DNA of 64,000 nt from Clostridium_AW sp963515715. Lineage in GTDB: Bacteria > Bacillota > Clostridia > Clostridiales > Clostridiaceae. The translations under genes and the position numbers were made by a program. Positions 17,939-25,845 of the stretch are shown in pieces (the first letter of the stretch is position 1; each line of letters starts with the position of its first letter). Location of the stretch: the NCBI RefSeq assembly GCF_963515715.1, contig NZ_CAUPZS010000019.1:1-64000 (forward strand), read 5' to 3'. The notes beneath the pieces were generated by a model. It was not told the DNA's origin and made no database searches. It worked only from the letters and a program-made list of their open reading frames with translations.

Positions 17939-18706
17939 TTAAATAGATGTGAAGCCACCATCAATAAACAATGTTTGGCCAGTAGTATAGCTGGAGGCGT
18001 CAGAGGCAAAATAAATAACAGCACCGTCTAATTCACCAGCATTACCAGGTCTTCCAGCAGGACAAATTTCATTGTAGATCTTTAAACTACTTTCTTCAAA
18101 AAGCTCTGGGGAAGTCATTTCTGTTTCAAAAAGACTAGGTCCAATTCCATTTACAGTTATTCCGTATCGAGCTAATGAAGCTGCCATACCCTTAGTTAAG
18201 CTTATTACAGCACCTTTTGAAGCATTATAAGCATGAAGAGGTTCATATTTGCCTCCAATAATGGCACAAACGGAACTGGTATTTATAATTTTTCCATAAT
18301 TTCTTTTCTTCATATGTTTTACAACGTGTTTTGACATTAAAAATACACCTTTTAAATTTGTATCCATAACTCTATCCCATTCAGCTTCTTCAATTGAATC
18401 AACAGAACCTACGGAATCTACTCCAGCATTGTTCATTAATATATCTATTTTCCCAAAGGTATTTAAAACAGTATTTACAGCATTAATGACTTGCTTTTCT
18501 ATTGTAACGTCACATTTTATAGGAAGGGCTTTCCTGCCAAGGGCTTCTATTTCTGTAGTCACTTCTTTTAATTTTTCATATCTTCTTGCAAGTATTGCCA
18601 CATCAGCTCCTTGTCTAGCAAACGCTTTAGCAATTTGAACACCTATGCCGCTTGAAGCGCCAGTAACAATTGCAACTTTCCCTGTTAGATCAAATAGATT
18701 ACTCAT
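17939..18706 (-). CDS. Short-chain dehydrogenase/reductase (classical SDR)
   Basis: This 255-residue oxidoreductase has the TGASSGIG cofactor motif, NNAG, a catalytic Ser in INTSSVCAI, the YNASK active-site pair and the C-terminal FIDGGFT motif typical of gluconate 5-dehydrogenase and 3-oxoacyl-reductase-like SDRs. Arg residues after the glycine motif (ARRYEKL) suggest NADP(H). It starts at ATG 18706 after AAAGGAGAG. The substrate is not clear from context, and it differs clearly from the SDR at 0.9 kb. Confidence 0.88.
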   Translation of the reverse strand: MSNLFDLTGKVAIVTGASSGIGVQIAKAFARQGADVAILARRYEKLKEVTTEIEALGRKALPIKCDVTIEKQVINAVNTVLNTFGKIDILMNNAGVDSVGSVDSIEEAEWDRVMDTNLKGVFLMSKHVVKHMKKRNYGKIINTSSVCAIIGGKYEPLHAYNASKGAVISLTKGMAASLARYGITVNGIGPSLFETEMTSPELFEESSLKIYNEICPAGRPGNAGELDGAVIYFASDASSYTTGQTLFIDGGFTSI

Positions 18707-18936
18707 GAAATTCTCTCCTTTAAATCTTAGCTATACATATATTATATAACAAATACTGGAAAAGTTCTTTTTATTTAAGTTATATGTTGCTAATTCTCAA
18801 TTATCAACTATCAATTCTCAATTGCTAAAAGTGTATCCATACATTTGATAAAATGGCTTTAATCCATATAATAGTAAATAGAGTTACATAAATAAAGTTA
18901 TTAAAATAAACTTGGGTAAATAAAGGGGGAACTGCT

Positions 18937-19479
18937 ATGCAAAATGGAGTAACAACAAAAACAAAGACTTATGAGATGGTTCAAATTGCCTTAATGATAG
19001 CATTAACTTGCTTACTTACAATGTTCGTGAAAATACCAAGTAAAGTTGGGTATACTCATGCGGGGGATAGTATGATATTTTTAGCTGCTATATTATTTGG
19101 CAAGAAAAAAGGAGCTTTTATAGGAGCTACAGGAATGGTTTTAGCTGATGTATTATCTGGGTATGCAATTTGGGCGCCATCCACACTAATAATTAAAGCG
19201 GTTATGGCGTATATAGCAGCATCCATAGCTTATAGAGGGGAATACAATGGGGAAAACTTTAAGAATAATTTAATTGCATTTATAATGGCGGGAGTTTGGA
19301 TGATAGTGGGATATTATTTAGCAAATGTTGTGTTGACAAAGTATTTCTTTGTGCCAACAGCCACTATTAAAGAAAGCTTTATAATTGGATTAGTAGAAAT
19401 ACCTGGCTATATTGTGCAAGCTGTTGTAGGAATATTGATAGCGCTACCTTTAATAAAAAAGCTTAAAAAAATAGTATAA
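18937..19479 (+). CDS. ECF transporter S component
   Basis: This 180-residue protein has six membrane helices and the S-component pattern (ALMIALTCLLTMF, GDSMIFLAAILFGKKKGAFIGATGMVLADVLSGY). S components bind a vitamin or related solute and share the EcfAAT module, which is not in this window. The start ATG follows GGGGGAA. The substrate cannot be told from sequence and no riboswitch precedes the gene. It is followed by the glycine riboswitch of the next gene. Confidence 0.82.
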   Translation: MQNGVTTKTKTYEMVQIALMIALTCLLTMFVKIPSKVGYTHAGDSMIFLAAILFGKKKGAFIGATGMVLADVLSGYAIWAPSTLIIKAVMAYIAASIAYRGEYNGENFKNNLIAFIMAGVWMIVGYYLANVVLTKYFFVPTATIKESFIIGLVEIPGYIVQAVVGILIALPLIKKLKKIV

Positions 19480-19547
19480 TTGGCTATTGAATAATTTCTT
19501 ATAAAGTTGTATAATTATATATAGAATTTCAATTTAAAAATTAATAT

Positions 19548-19775
19548 GGTTCGGATGATGGTAGCAGGAGAGTGGCGAAAGCCCACCGAAGATGCAAATC
19601 TTTCAGGTATCCCAGTTAGGGTGAGGACTGTTATCGGACGAAACTCTGGAGAGACTCTTTTAAGAGCACCGAAGGAGCAAATTGGAGAAATCCAATGAAA
19701 CTCTCAGGTAAAAGGACAGAGAATAGATAGTTATCCAGAGGTCTTCTATTTTTTTGAAGTACCTCTATTTATTTG
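19548..19775 (+). promoter_or_regulatory. Tandem glycine riboswitch with downstream hairpin
   Basis: Aptamer I (about 19548-19650) has GGAGAGTGG, CACCGAAGATGCAAATC and TCAGGTATCCCAG. Aptamer II (about 19645-19722) has GGAGAGACTC, GCACCGAAGGAGCAAATT and CTCTCAGGTAAAAGGACAG. This is the gcvT-type two-aptamer arrangement. The expression platform shows AGAGGT (19737-19742) pairing with ACCTCT (19761-19766), and CTCTGGA near 19644 can alternatively pair with TCCAGAG (19734-19740). It would control the alanine/glycine symporter gene 55 bases downstream according to glycine level. Confidence 0.93.
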
Positions 19776-19830
19776 CGATGCTTCTGTTCATCCACTGTCC
19801 TCAATAATCAAAATATTGGGAGGATGGAAA

Positions 19831-21240
19831 ATGGAAAATTTAATTCAAATCTTTAACAAAATCGATTCAATAGTATGGGGAGCACCTTTACTAATTCTAT
19901 TAGTAGGTACAGGTGTATATCTTACGCTTCGTTTGAAATGTATTCAAATCACAAAACTTCCTTTAGCATTTAAGTACATGTTTTCTAAAGAAGATGATGA
20001 TAGTCAAGGCGAAGGTGATGTTACAAGTTTCCAAGCTTTGTGTACGGCACTAGCTGCCACAATAGGTACAGGAAATATAGTAGGTGTTGCAACTGCGGTA
20101 AAGGCTGGCGGACCAGGTGCTATATTTTGGATGTGGATAGCAGCATTTTTTGGTATGGCTACTAAATATGCGGAAGGGTTATTAGCAGTTAAATATAGAG
20201 TGACTGATAAAAATGGACAAATGGCCGGAGGTCCTATGTATTATATAGAAAGAGGGCTAGGAAATAAATTTTTGGCAAAAATGTTTGCTATATTTGGAAT
20301 TGGAGTAGCTTTCTTTGGTATAGGTACTTTTGCTCAAATAAATGCTATTTCTGATTCATTAAAGGATTCTTATGGAGTTCCAGTAATTTTAACAGGAATT
20401 ATAATTACAATATTAGTTGCTATGGTAACACTAGGTGGTATAAAGAATATTGCTAAGGTTGCAGAAAAAATAGTTCCTTTCATGGCAGTTTTATATATAG
20501 TAGCATCATTAACTATATTAGGATTAAACGTTAAAGTTTTGCCAGAGGCTATAAAATTAATAATTGTCAGCGCTTTTACTCCTGCAGCTGCTATTGGGGG
20601 ATTCTTAGGTGCAACAGTGAAAAATGCCATACAAAATGGTATAGCAAGAGGGGTATTTTCAAATGAGTCTGGACTAGGAAGTGCACCTATTGCGGCGGCA
20701 GCAGCAAAAACTAAATCCTGCGTAAGACAAGGACTTATATCTATGACAGGTACATTTGTTGATACTATAGTAATCTGTACTATGACAGGTCTAACATTAG
20801 TATTAACTGGTGCGTGGAAAACAGATTTAGCAGGAGCGGCTATGACTAATTTGGCTTTTGTAAATGGAATATCCATACCCTATGTTGGAAAATTTATAAT
20901 CACAATAGGATTAATGTTCTTTGCTTTTACAACAATATTAGGCTGGAATTACTATGGTGAAAGATGTACAGAGTATTTATTTGGGGTAAAAGGTATAAAA
21001 CCTTATAGATATATATTTATTTCTATTGTTGCTATAGGAGGATTATCTATATTAAAATTAGATTTAATATGGATTATAGCTGATATAGTTAATGGTTTAA
21101 TGGCAATTCCTAATCTTATAGCTCTTATAGGATTAAGTGGAGTAGTAGTTAGTGAAACAAAGAAATATTTCGATAAACTCTCTAGCAATGAAGAAAATGA
21201 AGAGTACGTGGAATTGAAAAAAGTAGCAGGTTCTAATTAA
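19831..21240 (+). CDS. Sodium:alanine/glycine symporter (AGCS family)
   Basis: This 469-residue protein has about 10-11 helices and the AGCS motifs TALAATIGTGNIVGVATA (about 68-85), GGPGAIFWMWIAAFFGMATKYAE, GGPMYYIERGLG and FSNESGLGSAPIAAAAAK. It imports glycine or alanine with sodium. The ATG at 19831 is chosen because GGGAGG is correctly spaced; an upstream in-frame TTG at 19816 overlaps that site. The glycine riboswitch in its leader makes glycine the likely main substrate. Confidence 0.95.
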   Translation: MENLIQIFNKIDSIVWGAPLLILLVGTGVYLTLRLKCIQITKLPLAFKYMFSKEDDDSQGEGDVTSFQALCTALAATIGTGNIVGVATAVKAGGPGAIFWMWIAAFFGMATKYAEGLLAVKYRVTDKNGQMAGGPMYYIERGLGNKFLAKMFAIFGIGVAFFGIGTFAQINAISDSLKDSYGVPVILTGIIITILVAMVTLGGIKNIAKVAEKIVPFMAVLYIVASLTILGLNVKVLPEAIKLIIVSAFTPAAAIGGFLGATVKNAIQNGIARGVFSNESGLGSAPIAAAAAKTKSCVRQGLISMTGTFVDTIVICTMTGLTLVLTGAWKTDLAGAAMTNLAFVNGISIPYVGKFIITIGLMFFAFTTILGWNYYGERCTEYLFGVKGIKPYRYIFISIVAIGGLSILKLDLIWIIADIVNGLMAIPNLIALIGLSGVVVSETKKYFDKLSSNEENEEYVELKKVAGSN

Positions 21241-21255
21241 TTTAGTTTTTTTTAA

Positions 21256-21300
21256 ATAGCATTTACTAAAGATATTTCTAGCAGTAAATGCTATTTTTCT
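21256..21300 (+). terminator. Terminator of the AGCS symporter
   Basis: ATAGCATTTACT pairs exactly with AGTAAATGCTAT, followed by TTTTCTTTT. Confidence 0.88.
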
Positions 21301-21352
21301 TTTCTATAATACACGAACGATGATAACTGTAGTGACAATACTATCTCCTTAT

Positions 21353-21450
21353 ATACGAATAATAATATAAAAATTGCATATAATATATTGACTTTTTTCG
21401 AGGGGCATGGTAACATTCATATGTAATTATAATGATAATGTTCGTATTTA
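21353..21450 (+). promoter_or_regulatory. Leader with CGAA/TTCG boxes, possible PurR sites
   Basis: ATACGAATAATAAT (21353 on) and ATGTTCGTATTTATTATT (21438 on) carry inverted CGAA boxes that resemble half-sites of the PurR operators known in Bacillota; another ACACGAACGATG lies at 21311. The spacing (about 84 bases) is far wider than the usual operator, so this is tentative. It would fit the purine permease downstream. No complete purine riboswitch was found. Confidence 0.3.
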
Positions 21451-21469
21451 TTATTTAGGAGGTAACAAA

Positions 21470-22915
21470 ATGCAGCAGAAAATAAAAGACAAAAGTAGTT
21501 CACCAGTAAAAACTTCTTTTTTAGACTCATATTTCAAACTATCAGAAAATAATACAAATGTGAAAACAGAAATAATAGCAGGTATTACTACTTTTATTAC
21601 TATGGCTTATATTATTTTCGTTAATCCAGGAATTTTAATGCAAGCTGGTATGAATGCGAAAGGACTTCTAGGAGCGGATGCCGTTAATGCGGGAATAAAC
21701 GCGCTAAATGACCCAGTGGTAGCGTCAGTATTTGCAGCTACTTGTATTTCAGCGGCAATTGGTACGTTTATAATGGGATTATATGCAAATGTTCCTTTTG
21801 CACAAGCGCCAGGAATGGGATTGAATGCATTCTTTACTTTTTCAGTTTGTTTAACTTTAGGGTATACTTGGCAACAAGCTTTAGCAGCAGTATTCATTTC
21901 AGGAATATTATTTATATTAATGACATTAACTTCAATTAGAGAAAAAATAGTAGATGCTATACCTCAAAACTTAAAATTGGCTATATCTGGAGGTATAGGA
22001 TTATTTATAGCTTTAATAGGTTTAAAAAGTGGTAACATAATTGTTTCAGACCCAGCTACTTTAGTGGCTTTTGGAGATTTTACAAACCCTGGTACAGTAT
22101 TAACATTAATAGGTATAGCAGTTACTGCGATATTAATGGCTAGGGGAGTTAAAGGTTCTATACTATTAGGTATTTTATTGACTACAGTAGTAGGTGTGCC
22201 ATTAGGTGTGACTAAATTAGTGCCTATGAGCCAATTAATTAGTGCACCACCATCACTAGCACCGACATTTTTTCAGTTAGATTTAAAAGGATTATTGAAC
22301 GTTGGTGGCGTGGGAGTAGCTAGTGCATTATTAAATGTATTCATGGTTGTAATATCTTTTAGTTTAGTTGATATGTTTGACACAATCGGAACATTAGTAG
22401 GAACAGCTCAAAAGGCCAATATGCTAGATGAAAAGGGTAAGATGAAGAATATGGATAAAGCTTTAATGGCAGATGCTGTTGCTACTACTTGCGGTGCATT
22501 TCTTGGTACAAGCACTGTAACAACTTTTGTTGAATCTACAGCAGGAATTTCAGAAGGTGGTAGAACTGGTTTAACATCAGTAGTAACTGGATGTATGTTC
22601 TTACTTGCTATGTTCTTTACAGGATTAGTTGGAGTAGTTCCTGCAGAAGCTACAGCCCCAGCTTTGGTTATAGTTGGAGTGTTGATGATGGGTGCCGTTA
22701 CAAAGATTAACTTTGATGACTTTACAGAAGCCTTACCAGCATTCTTTACAATTGCTATAATGCCATTTACTTACAGTATAGCAAATGGAATAGCAGCAGG
22801 TATAATATTCTATCCAATAGTAAAAGTGACTACAGGAAGAGCTAAAGAAGTTCATCCAGTTGTATATATACTTGCCGCTCTATTTATATTAAGATTTACT
22901 ATTTTGCCTAAATAA
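21470..22915 (+). CDS. NCS2-family purine permease (AzgA/PbuG type)
   Basis: This protein of about 481 residues has 12 or more helices and motifs of the AzgA branch: EIIAGITTFITMAYIIFVNP, CISAAIGTFIMGLYANVPFAQAPGMGLNAFF, DMFDTIGTLVGTA and STVTTFVESTAGISEGGRTGL. The branch transports guanine, hypoxanthine or adenine with protons. The ATG at 21470 follows TTAGGAGGTAACAAA; the in-frame GTG at 21407 lacks such a site. It is a single gene ended by a strong hairpin. Confidence 0.93.
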   Translation: MQQKIKDKSSSPVKTSFLDSYFKLSENNTNVKTEIIAGITTFITMAYIIFVNPGILMQAGMNAKGLLGADAVNAGINALNDPVVASVFAATCISAAIGTFIMGLYANVPFAQAPGMGLNAFFTFSVCLTLGYTWQQALAAVFISGILFILMTLTSIREKIVDAIPQNLKLAISGGIGLFIALIGLKSGNIIVSDPATLVAFGDFTNPGTVLTLIGIAVTAILMARGVKGSILLGILLTTVVGVPLGVTKLVPMSQLISAPPSLAPTFFQLDLKGLLNVGGVGVASALLNVFMVVISFSLVDMFDTIGTLVGTAQKANMLDEKGKMKNMDKALMADAVATTCGAFLGTSTVTTFVESTAGISEGGRTGLTSVVTGCMFLLAMFFTGLVGVVPAEATAPALVIVGVLMMGAVTKINFDDFTEALPAFFTIAIMPFTYSIANGIAAGIIFYPIVKVTTGRAKEVHPVVYILAALFILRFTILPK

Positions 22916-22939
22916 TATATATTAAATATAACCCCGAAA

Positions 22940-22978
22940 AGTAAAACCTCACAGGAGATTTCCTGTGAGGTTTTACTT
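22940..22978 (+). terminator. Strong hairpin terminator after the purine permease
   Basis: AGTAAAACCTCACAGG and CCTGTGAGGTTTTACT form a perfect 16-bp stem with a 6-base loop. A-rich and T-rich arms suggest it ends both this gene and the convergent ferredoxin gene. Confidence 0.9.
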
Positions 22979-23028
22979 ATAAGAGATTATATTTTAAATC
23001 ACTTCCAAGGGAGGATAGGGGTTTTATA

Positions 23029-23766
23029 CTAAATTATATTTCCATCTGTTGAAATAGTTACTTCCCTGTAAGGTACTATTTCCCCTGATTTTAACATTGC
23101 ATTTTTAACAGCGTTTACTATTCCACCACAGCAAGGTACTTCCATTCTAACTACAGTGATGCTTTTGATGGTGTTAAGTTTTAGGATTTCAGCTAATTTT
23201 TCTTCATAGTATTTATTATCATCAAGTTTAGGACATCCTATAACTGTGATGTGATCTTTTATAAAATCATTATGGAAATTAGCATAGGCATATGCAGTAC
23301 AATCTGCAGCCACTAAAAGATTAGCATCCTTTAAATAAGGTGCTCTTGTATTTATTAAATTCAATTGAACAGGCCACTGTCTTAATTGTGATTCACCCAT
23401 TAAAGAAACCTCATCCTTTTTAGCCATAGTAGCTTTAGCTACTGGCTTTCTTTCGATTAATTTAGCTGCATGTCCAGGACATCCACAAGGTAGAGGTTTT
23501 TCGGCAGTTTTTTGTTCAATAGTCTTTTTCTCCTCAATCTTTTTTAAAACTAGTTCTTCGTTATATTCTTCTGCATCTCTTTCTATCATTAGTATAGCTC
23601 CTGTAGGGCATTCTGGTAAACAATCACCTAGTCCGTCACAGTATTCATCGCTAATCAGTCTAGCTTTTCCATTTACCATTTCTATTGCTCCTTCATGGCA
23701 AGCATTCACACATAGACCACAGCCGTTACATTTTTCTTCTTCTATATGAATAATCTTTCTTATCAT
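23029..23766 (-). CDS. 4Fe-4S ferredoxin-type iron-sulfur protein
   Basis: This 245-residue protein has an N-terminal ferredoxin domain (CNGCGLCVNACHEGAI then CDGLGDCLPECPTGAI), a linker with PCGCPG and a C-terminal domain with CPKLD and PCCGG cysteine motifs. It is a common anaerobe protein whose function is unknown; it probably moves electrons in the cytoplasm. The ATG at 23766 is chosen because AGGAGGAATTGAA precedes it. It is divergent from a Crp/Fnr regulator with a shared palindrome, which suggests control by that regulator in redox or nitrosative stress. Confidence 0.85.
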   Translation of the reverse strand: MIRKIIHIEEEKCNGCGLCVNACHEGAIEMVNGKARLISDEYCDGLGDCLPECPTGAILMIERDAEEYNEELVLKKIEEKKTIEQKTAEKPLPCGCPGHAAKLIERKPVAKATMAKKDEVSLMGESQLRQWPVQLNLINTRAPYLKDANLLVAADCTAYAYANFHNDFIKDHITVIGCPKLDDNKYYEEKLAEILKLNTIKSITVVRMEVPCCGGIVNAVKNAMLKSGEIVPYREVTISTDGNII

Positions 23767-23835
23767 TTCAATTCCTCCTAAAATAGTGTACATTGATTTT
23801 ATATGTTTATTATAATAAAATCAATTATATAAAGC

Positions 23836-23851
23836 GGTAACAAAGGTTACC
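23836..23851. promoter_or_regulatory. GGTAAC-N4-GTTACC palindrome, probable Crp/Fnr (HcpR-like) site
   Basis: This perfect 6-4-6 inverted repeat lies between the divergent ferredoxin and Crp/Fnr genes. GTAAC-N4-GTTAC is, from memory of published comparative work, the site type of clostridial HcpR. It ends 17 bases before the regulator's start codon, so autorepression is likely. Confidence 0.6.
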
Positions 23852-23868
23852 TTAAGGAGAGTTCGTAT

Positions 23869-24558
23869 ATGAAAATTAGTGAAGAGAAGATTATCATAGC
23901 TCTTAAGAGTTCCATCGTATTTAGGGAATTAGAGGAAAATGAAATAAAAAATATGTTGAGTTTTATAAACTATAAAATTGAAGAATATCATAAGGGAGAA
24001 ACAGTAGCTATAGAAGAAGATGATTGTAATTCTTTAGGAATTGTTATACAGGGTAAAATAGAACCACAAAAGATATTTCCTTCAGGTAAAACTATTACAA
24101 TAGATAGACTTGAAATGGGGAATACCTTTGGTGAGGCTATTGTTTTTTCAAATGTTCATAAATATCCAGCTACTATTATTTGTATAGAAAAGGCTGCTGT
24201 AATGATGATTTCTAAAAATGAAATGTTAAAATTGTTTTCTCACAATAATATAGTATTAAATAATTTCATTGCAGTTTTGTCAAATAAAATACTAATGCTA
24301 AATAGAAGAGTTAAAACCCTTTCTTATCAAAGTATAAGACAAAAAATATGTAGTTACTTATTATATATTTATCAGACTCAAAAGACAAAAGTAATAAAGT
24401 TGCCGATATCAAGAAAAGAAATGGCTGAATATCTTGGAATTCCTCGCCCATCCCTTTCAAGAGAAATGATAAATATGCAAGATGAGGGCTTAATAGAGTT
24501 TGATAAGAATATTATTAAAATAGTAGACATTGAAGGTTTGGAGAATATATTGTCATAA
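23869..24558 (+). CDS. Crp/Fnr-family transcriptional regulator
   Basis: This 229-residue protein has an N-terminal cyclic-nucleotide-like effector domain (about 15-125, with GNTFGEAIVFS), a long dimer helix and a C-terminal winged helix (about 155-225) with the recognition region ISRKEMAEYLGIPRPSLSRE. No N-terminal cysteine cluster like that of Fnr is present. The architecture, the divergent iron-sulfur protein and the palindrome suggest an HcpR-like sensor of nitrosative or redox stress. No hcp gene is in the window, so the assignment remains an inference. Confidence 0.85.
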   Translation: MKISEEKIIIALKSSIVFRELEENEIKNMLSFINYKIEEYHKGETVAIEEDDCNSLGIVIQGKIEPQKIFPSGKTITIDRLEMGNTFGEAIVFSNVHKYPATIICIEKAAVMMISKNEMLKLFSHNNIVLNNFIAVLSNKILMLNRRVKTLSYQSIRQKICSYLLYIYQTQKTKVIKLPISRKEMAEYLGIPRPSLSREMINMQDEGLIEFDKNIIKIVDIEGLENILS

Positions 24559-24587
24559 TAACCAAATTGTTATTTTACTAACTATTA

Positions 24588-24616
24588 TTGACATTAAATT
24601 TTGAGAATGATATATT
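24588..24616 (+). promoter_or_regulatory. Consensus promoter of the 24.7-33.1 kb operon
   Basis: TTGACA (24588-24593), a 17-base spacer and TATATT (24611-24616) lie about 90 bases before the first gene. This is one of the best vegetative promoters in the window and leaves a leader of about 85 bases. Confidence 0.75.
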
Positions 24617-24630
24617 TAATATGTAATTAG

Positions 24631-24685
24631 TTAATCGTATTAACAAATAAAATATTCTGAAAATTCAGAGAGGGTTAACGATTAA
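24631..24685 (+). promoter_or_regulatory. Structured leader or operator of the ABC/lyase operon
   Basis: TTAATCGTATTAAC (24631-24644) and GTTAACGATTAA (24674-24685) are near-perfect inverted repeats, with a small TCTGAA/TTCAGA hairpin between them. They start about 12 bases past the -10 box, so they could be paired operator half-sites for the ROK repressor encoded at the end of the operon, or an RNA stem in the leader. Confidence 0.5.
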
Positions 24686-24709
24686 ATTATTTTGGGGGTG
24701 TATTATTAA

Positions 24710-25792
24710 ATGAAAAAGTTCTCAAAAAGAAAAGGATTACAGCTAATTGCAACAGCATTGCTTGCTGCATTTGTTCTTGCAGGATGTGGAAGTAAAGATA
24801 CAGTTAACAAGGATGAAGCAAAACAACCAAAAGAAAAGCAAAATTTAGTTGTTTATACTGCGCGTGATAAGAATGTTGTAGAGTACTTAGTACCAAAATT
24901 TAGAGAAAAATATCCAGAATATGAAGTTCAAGTAAATACAATGGGGGCACAACAGATACTAGAAAGAGTTAGAGGAGAAAAAGAAAATGCACAAGCTGAC
25001 TTTTGGTGGGGAGGTACACAAGCTTCCTTTGAGTTAGCTGCTAAAGAAGGGCTATTAAGTCCATATAAGCCAAGCTTTTCTGATAAAATACCAGAGCTTT
25101 ATAAAGATAAAGAAGATAGATGGTACGGAGAAATATTATTGCCAGAAGTTATAATGTATAACACAGAAGTTCTTAAAGAAGGAGACTTACCAAAGGATTG
25201 GGATGATTTATTAGATGCTAAATATAAAGACAAGATAATAATAAGAGGGGTTTTACCTTCAGGAACAATGAGAACAATATATAGTTCTTTAATTTACAAA
25301 CAGGACCCTAAAGATCCAGCTAAAGGATATGAATGGTTAAAGAAATTAGATGCTAATACTAAGTTATATGCTCAAGATCCAACAGCATTATACTTAAAAC
25401 TTGCTAGACAAGAAGGAACAATATCACTATGGAACCTACAAGATATAATGATTCAAAAAGAACAGCATAATCAACCATTTGGATATTTAATTCCTGAAAG
25501 TGGAATTCCAATTCTTGTAGATGCCGTTGGTATAGTTAAGGGATGCAAAAATGAAGAAGGTGCTAAGAAGTTTTATGAGTTCCTATTTGAAGAAAGTATA
25601 AAGCTTGAATTAGCAGAACAAATGTATCAAATACCAGTTCAAACTGGAATCGAAAAGGACAAGTTGCCATCTTGGTTAAAGAGCGTTGATTTAAAACCAA
25701 TGACAATCGATTGGCAAGTAATTGCTGAAAAAGAGCAAGAGTGGATGAAACACTGGGATACAAATATCAAAGGACAATATAATAAAAAATAA
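24710..25792 (+). CDS. ABC transporter substrate-binding lipoprotein
   Basis: This 360-residue protein starts with a lipoprotein signal peptide whose lipobox is LAGC (Cys at about 26), to be processed by Lgt. The rest is a class-2 periplasmic-binding fold of the FbpA/PotD/2-aminoethylphosphonate group (VVYTARDKNVVEYLVPKFREKYP). The adjacent tyrosine pair used by ferric-ion binders is not seen, so iron is unlikely. It is first in a seven-gene operon and followed by a hairpin that may raise its level relative to the other genes. The solute is unknown. Confidence 0.88.
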   Translation: MKKFSKRKGLQLIATALLAAFVLAGCGSKDTVNKDEAKQPKEKQNLVVYTARDKNVVEYLVPKFREKYPEYEVQVNTMGAQQILERVRGEKENAQADFWWGGTQASFELAAKEGLLSPYKPSFSDKIPELYKDKEDRWYGEILLPEVIMYNTEVLKEGDLPKDWDDLLDAKYKDKIIIRGVLPSGTMRTIYSSLIYKQDPKDPAKGYEWLKKLDANTKLYAQDPTALYLKLARQEGTISLWNLQDIMIQKEQHNQPFGYLIPESGIPILVDAVGIVKGCKNEEGAKKFYEFLFEESIKLELAEQMYQIPVQTGIEKDKLPSWLKSVDLKPMTIDWQVIAEKEQEWMKHWDTNIKGQYNKK

Positions 25793-25795
25793 AAA

Positions 25796-25820
25796 TTATG
25801 CGGTGTTAATCACCGCATAA
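25796..25820 (+). other. Intra-operon hairpin after the binding-protein gene
   Basis: TTATGCGGTG and CACCGCATAA form a perfect 10-bp stem with loop TTAAT, without a U-run after it. Such hairpins after binding-protein genes often protect the upstream mRNA or cause partial termination. Confidence 0.6.
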
Positions 25821-25845
25821 TCTATATAGTAGGGAGGTTAATGAT

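Noticed and set aside
20370..20876. Minus-strand frame of 168 codons inside the AGCS symporter
   Set aside because: Shadow of a confirmed gene; composition mirrors the codon bias of the opposite strand.
21301..21469. Purine riboswitch upstream of the purine permease
   Set aside because: The conserved junction and loop sequences of the purine aptamer could not be found; only CGAA/TTCG boxes are visible.
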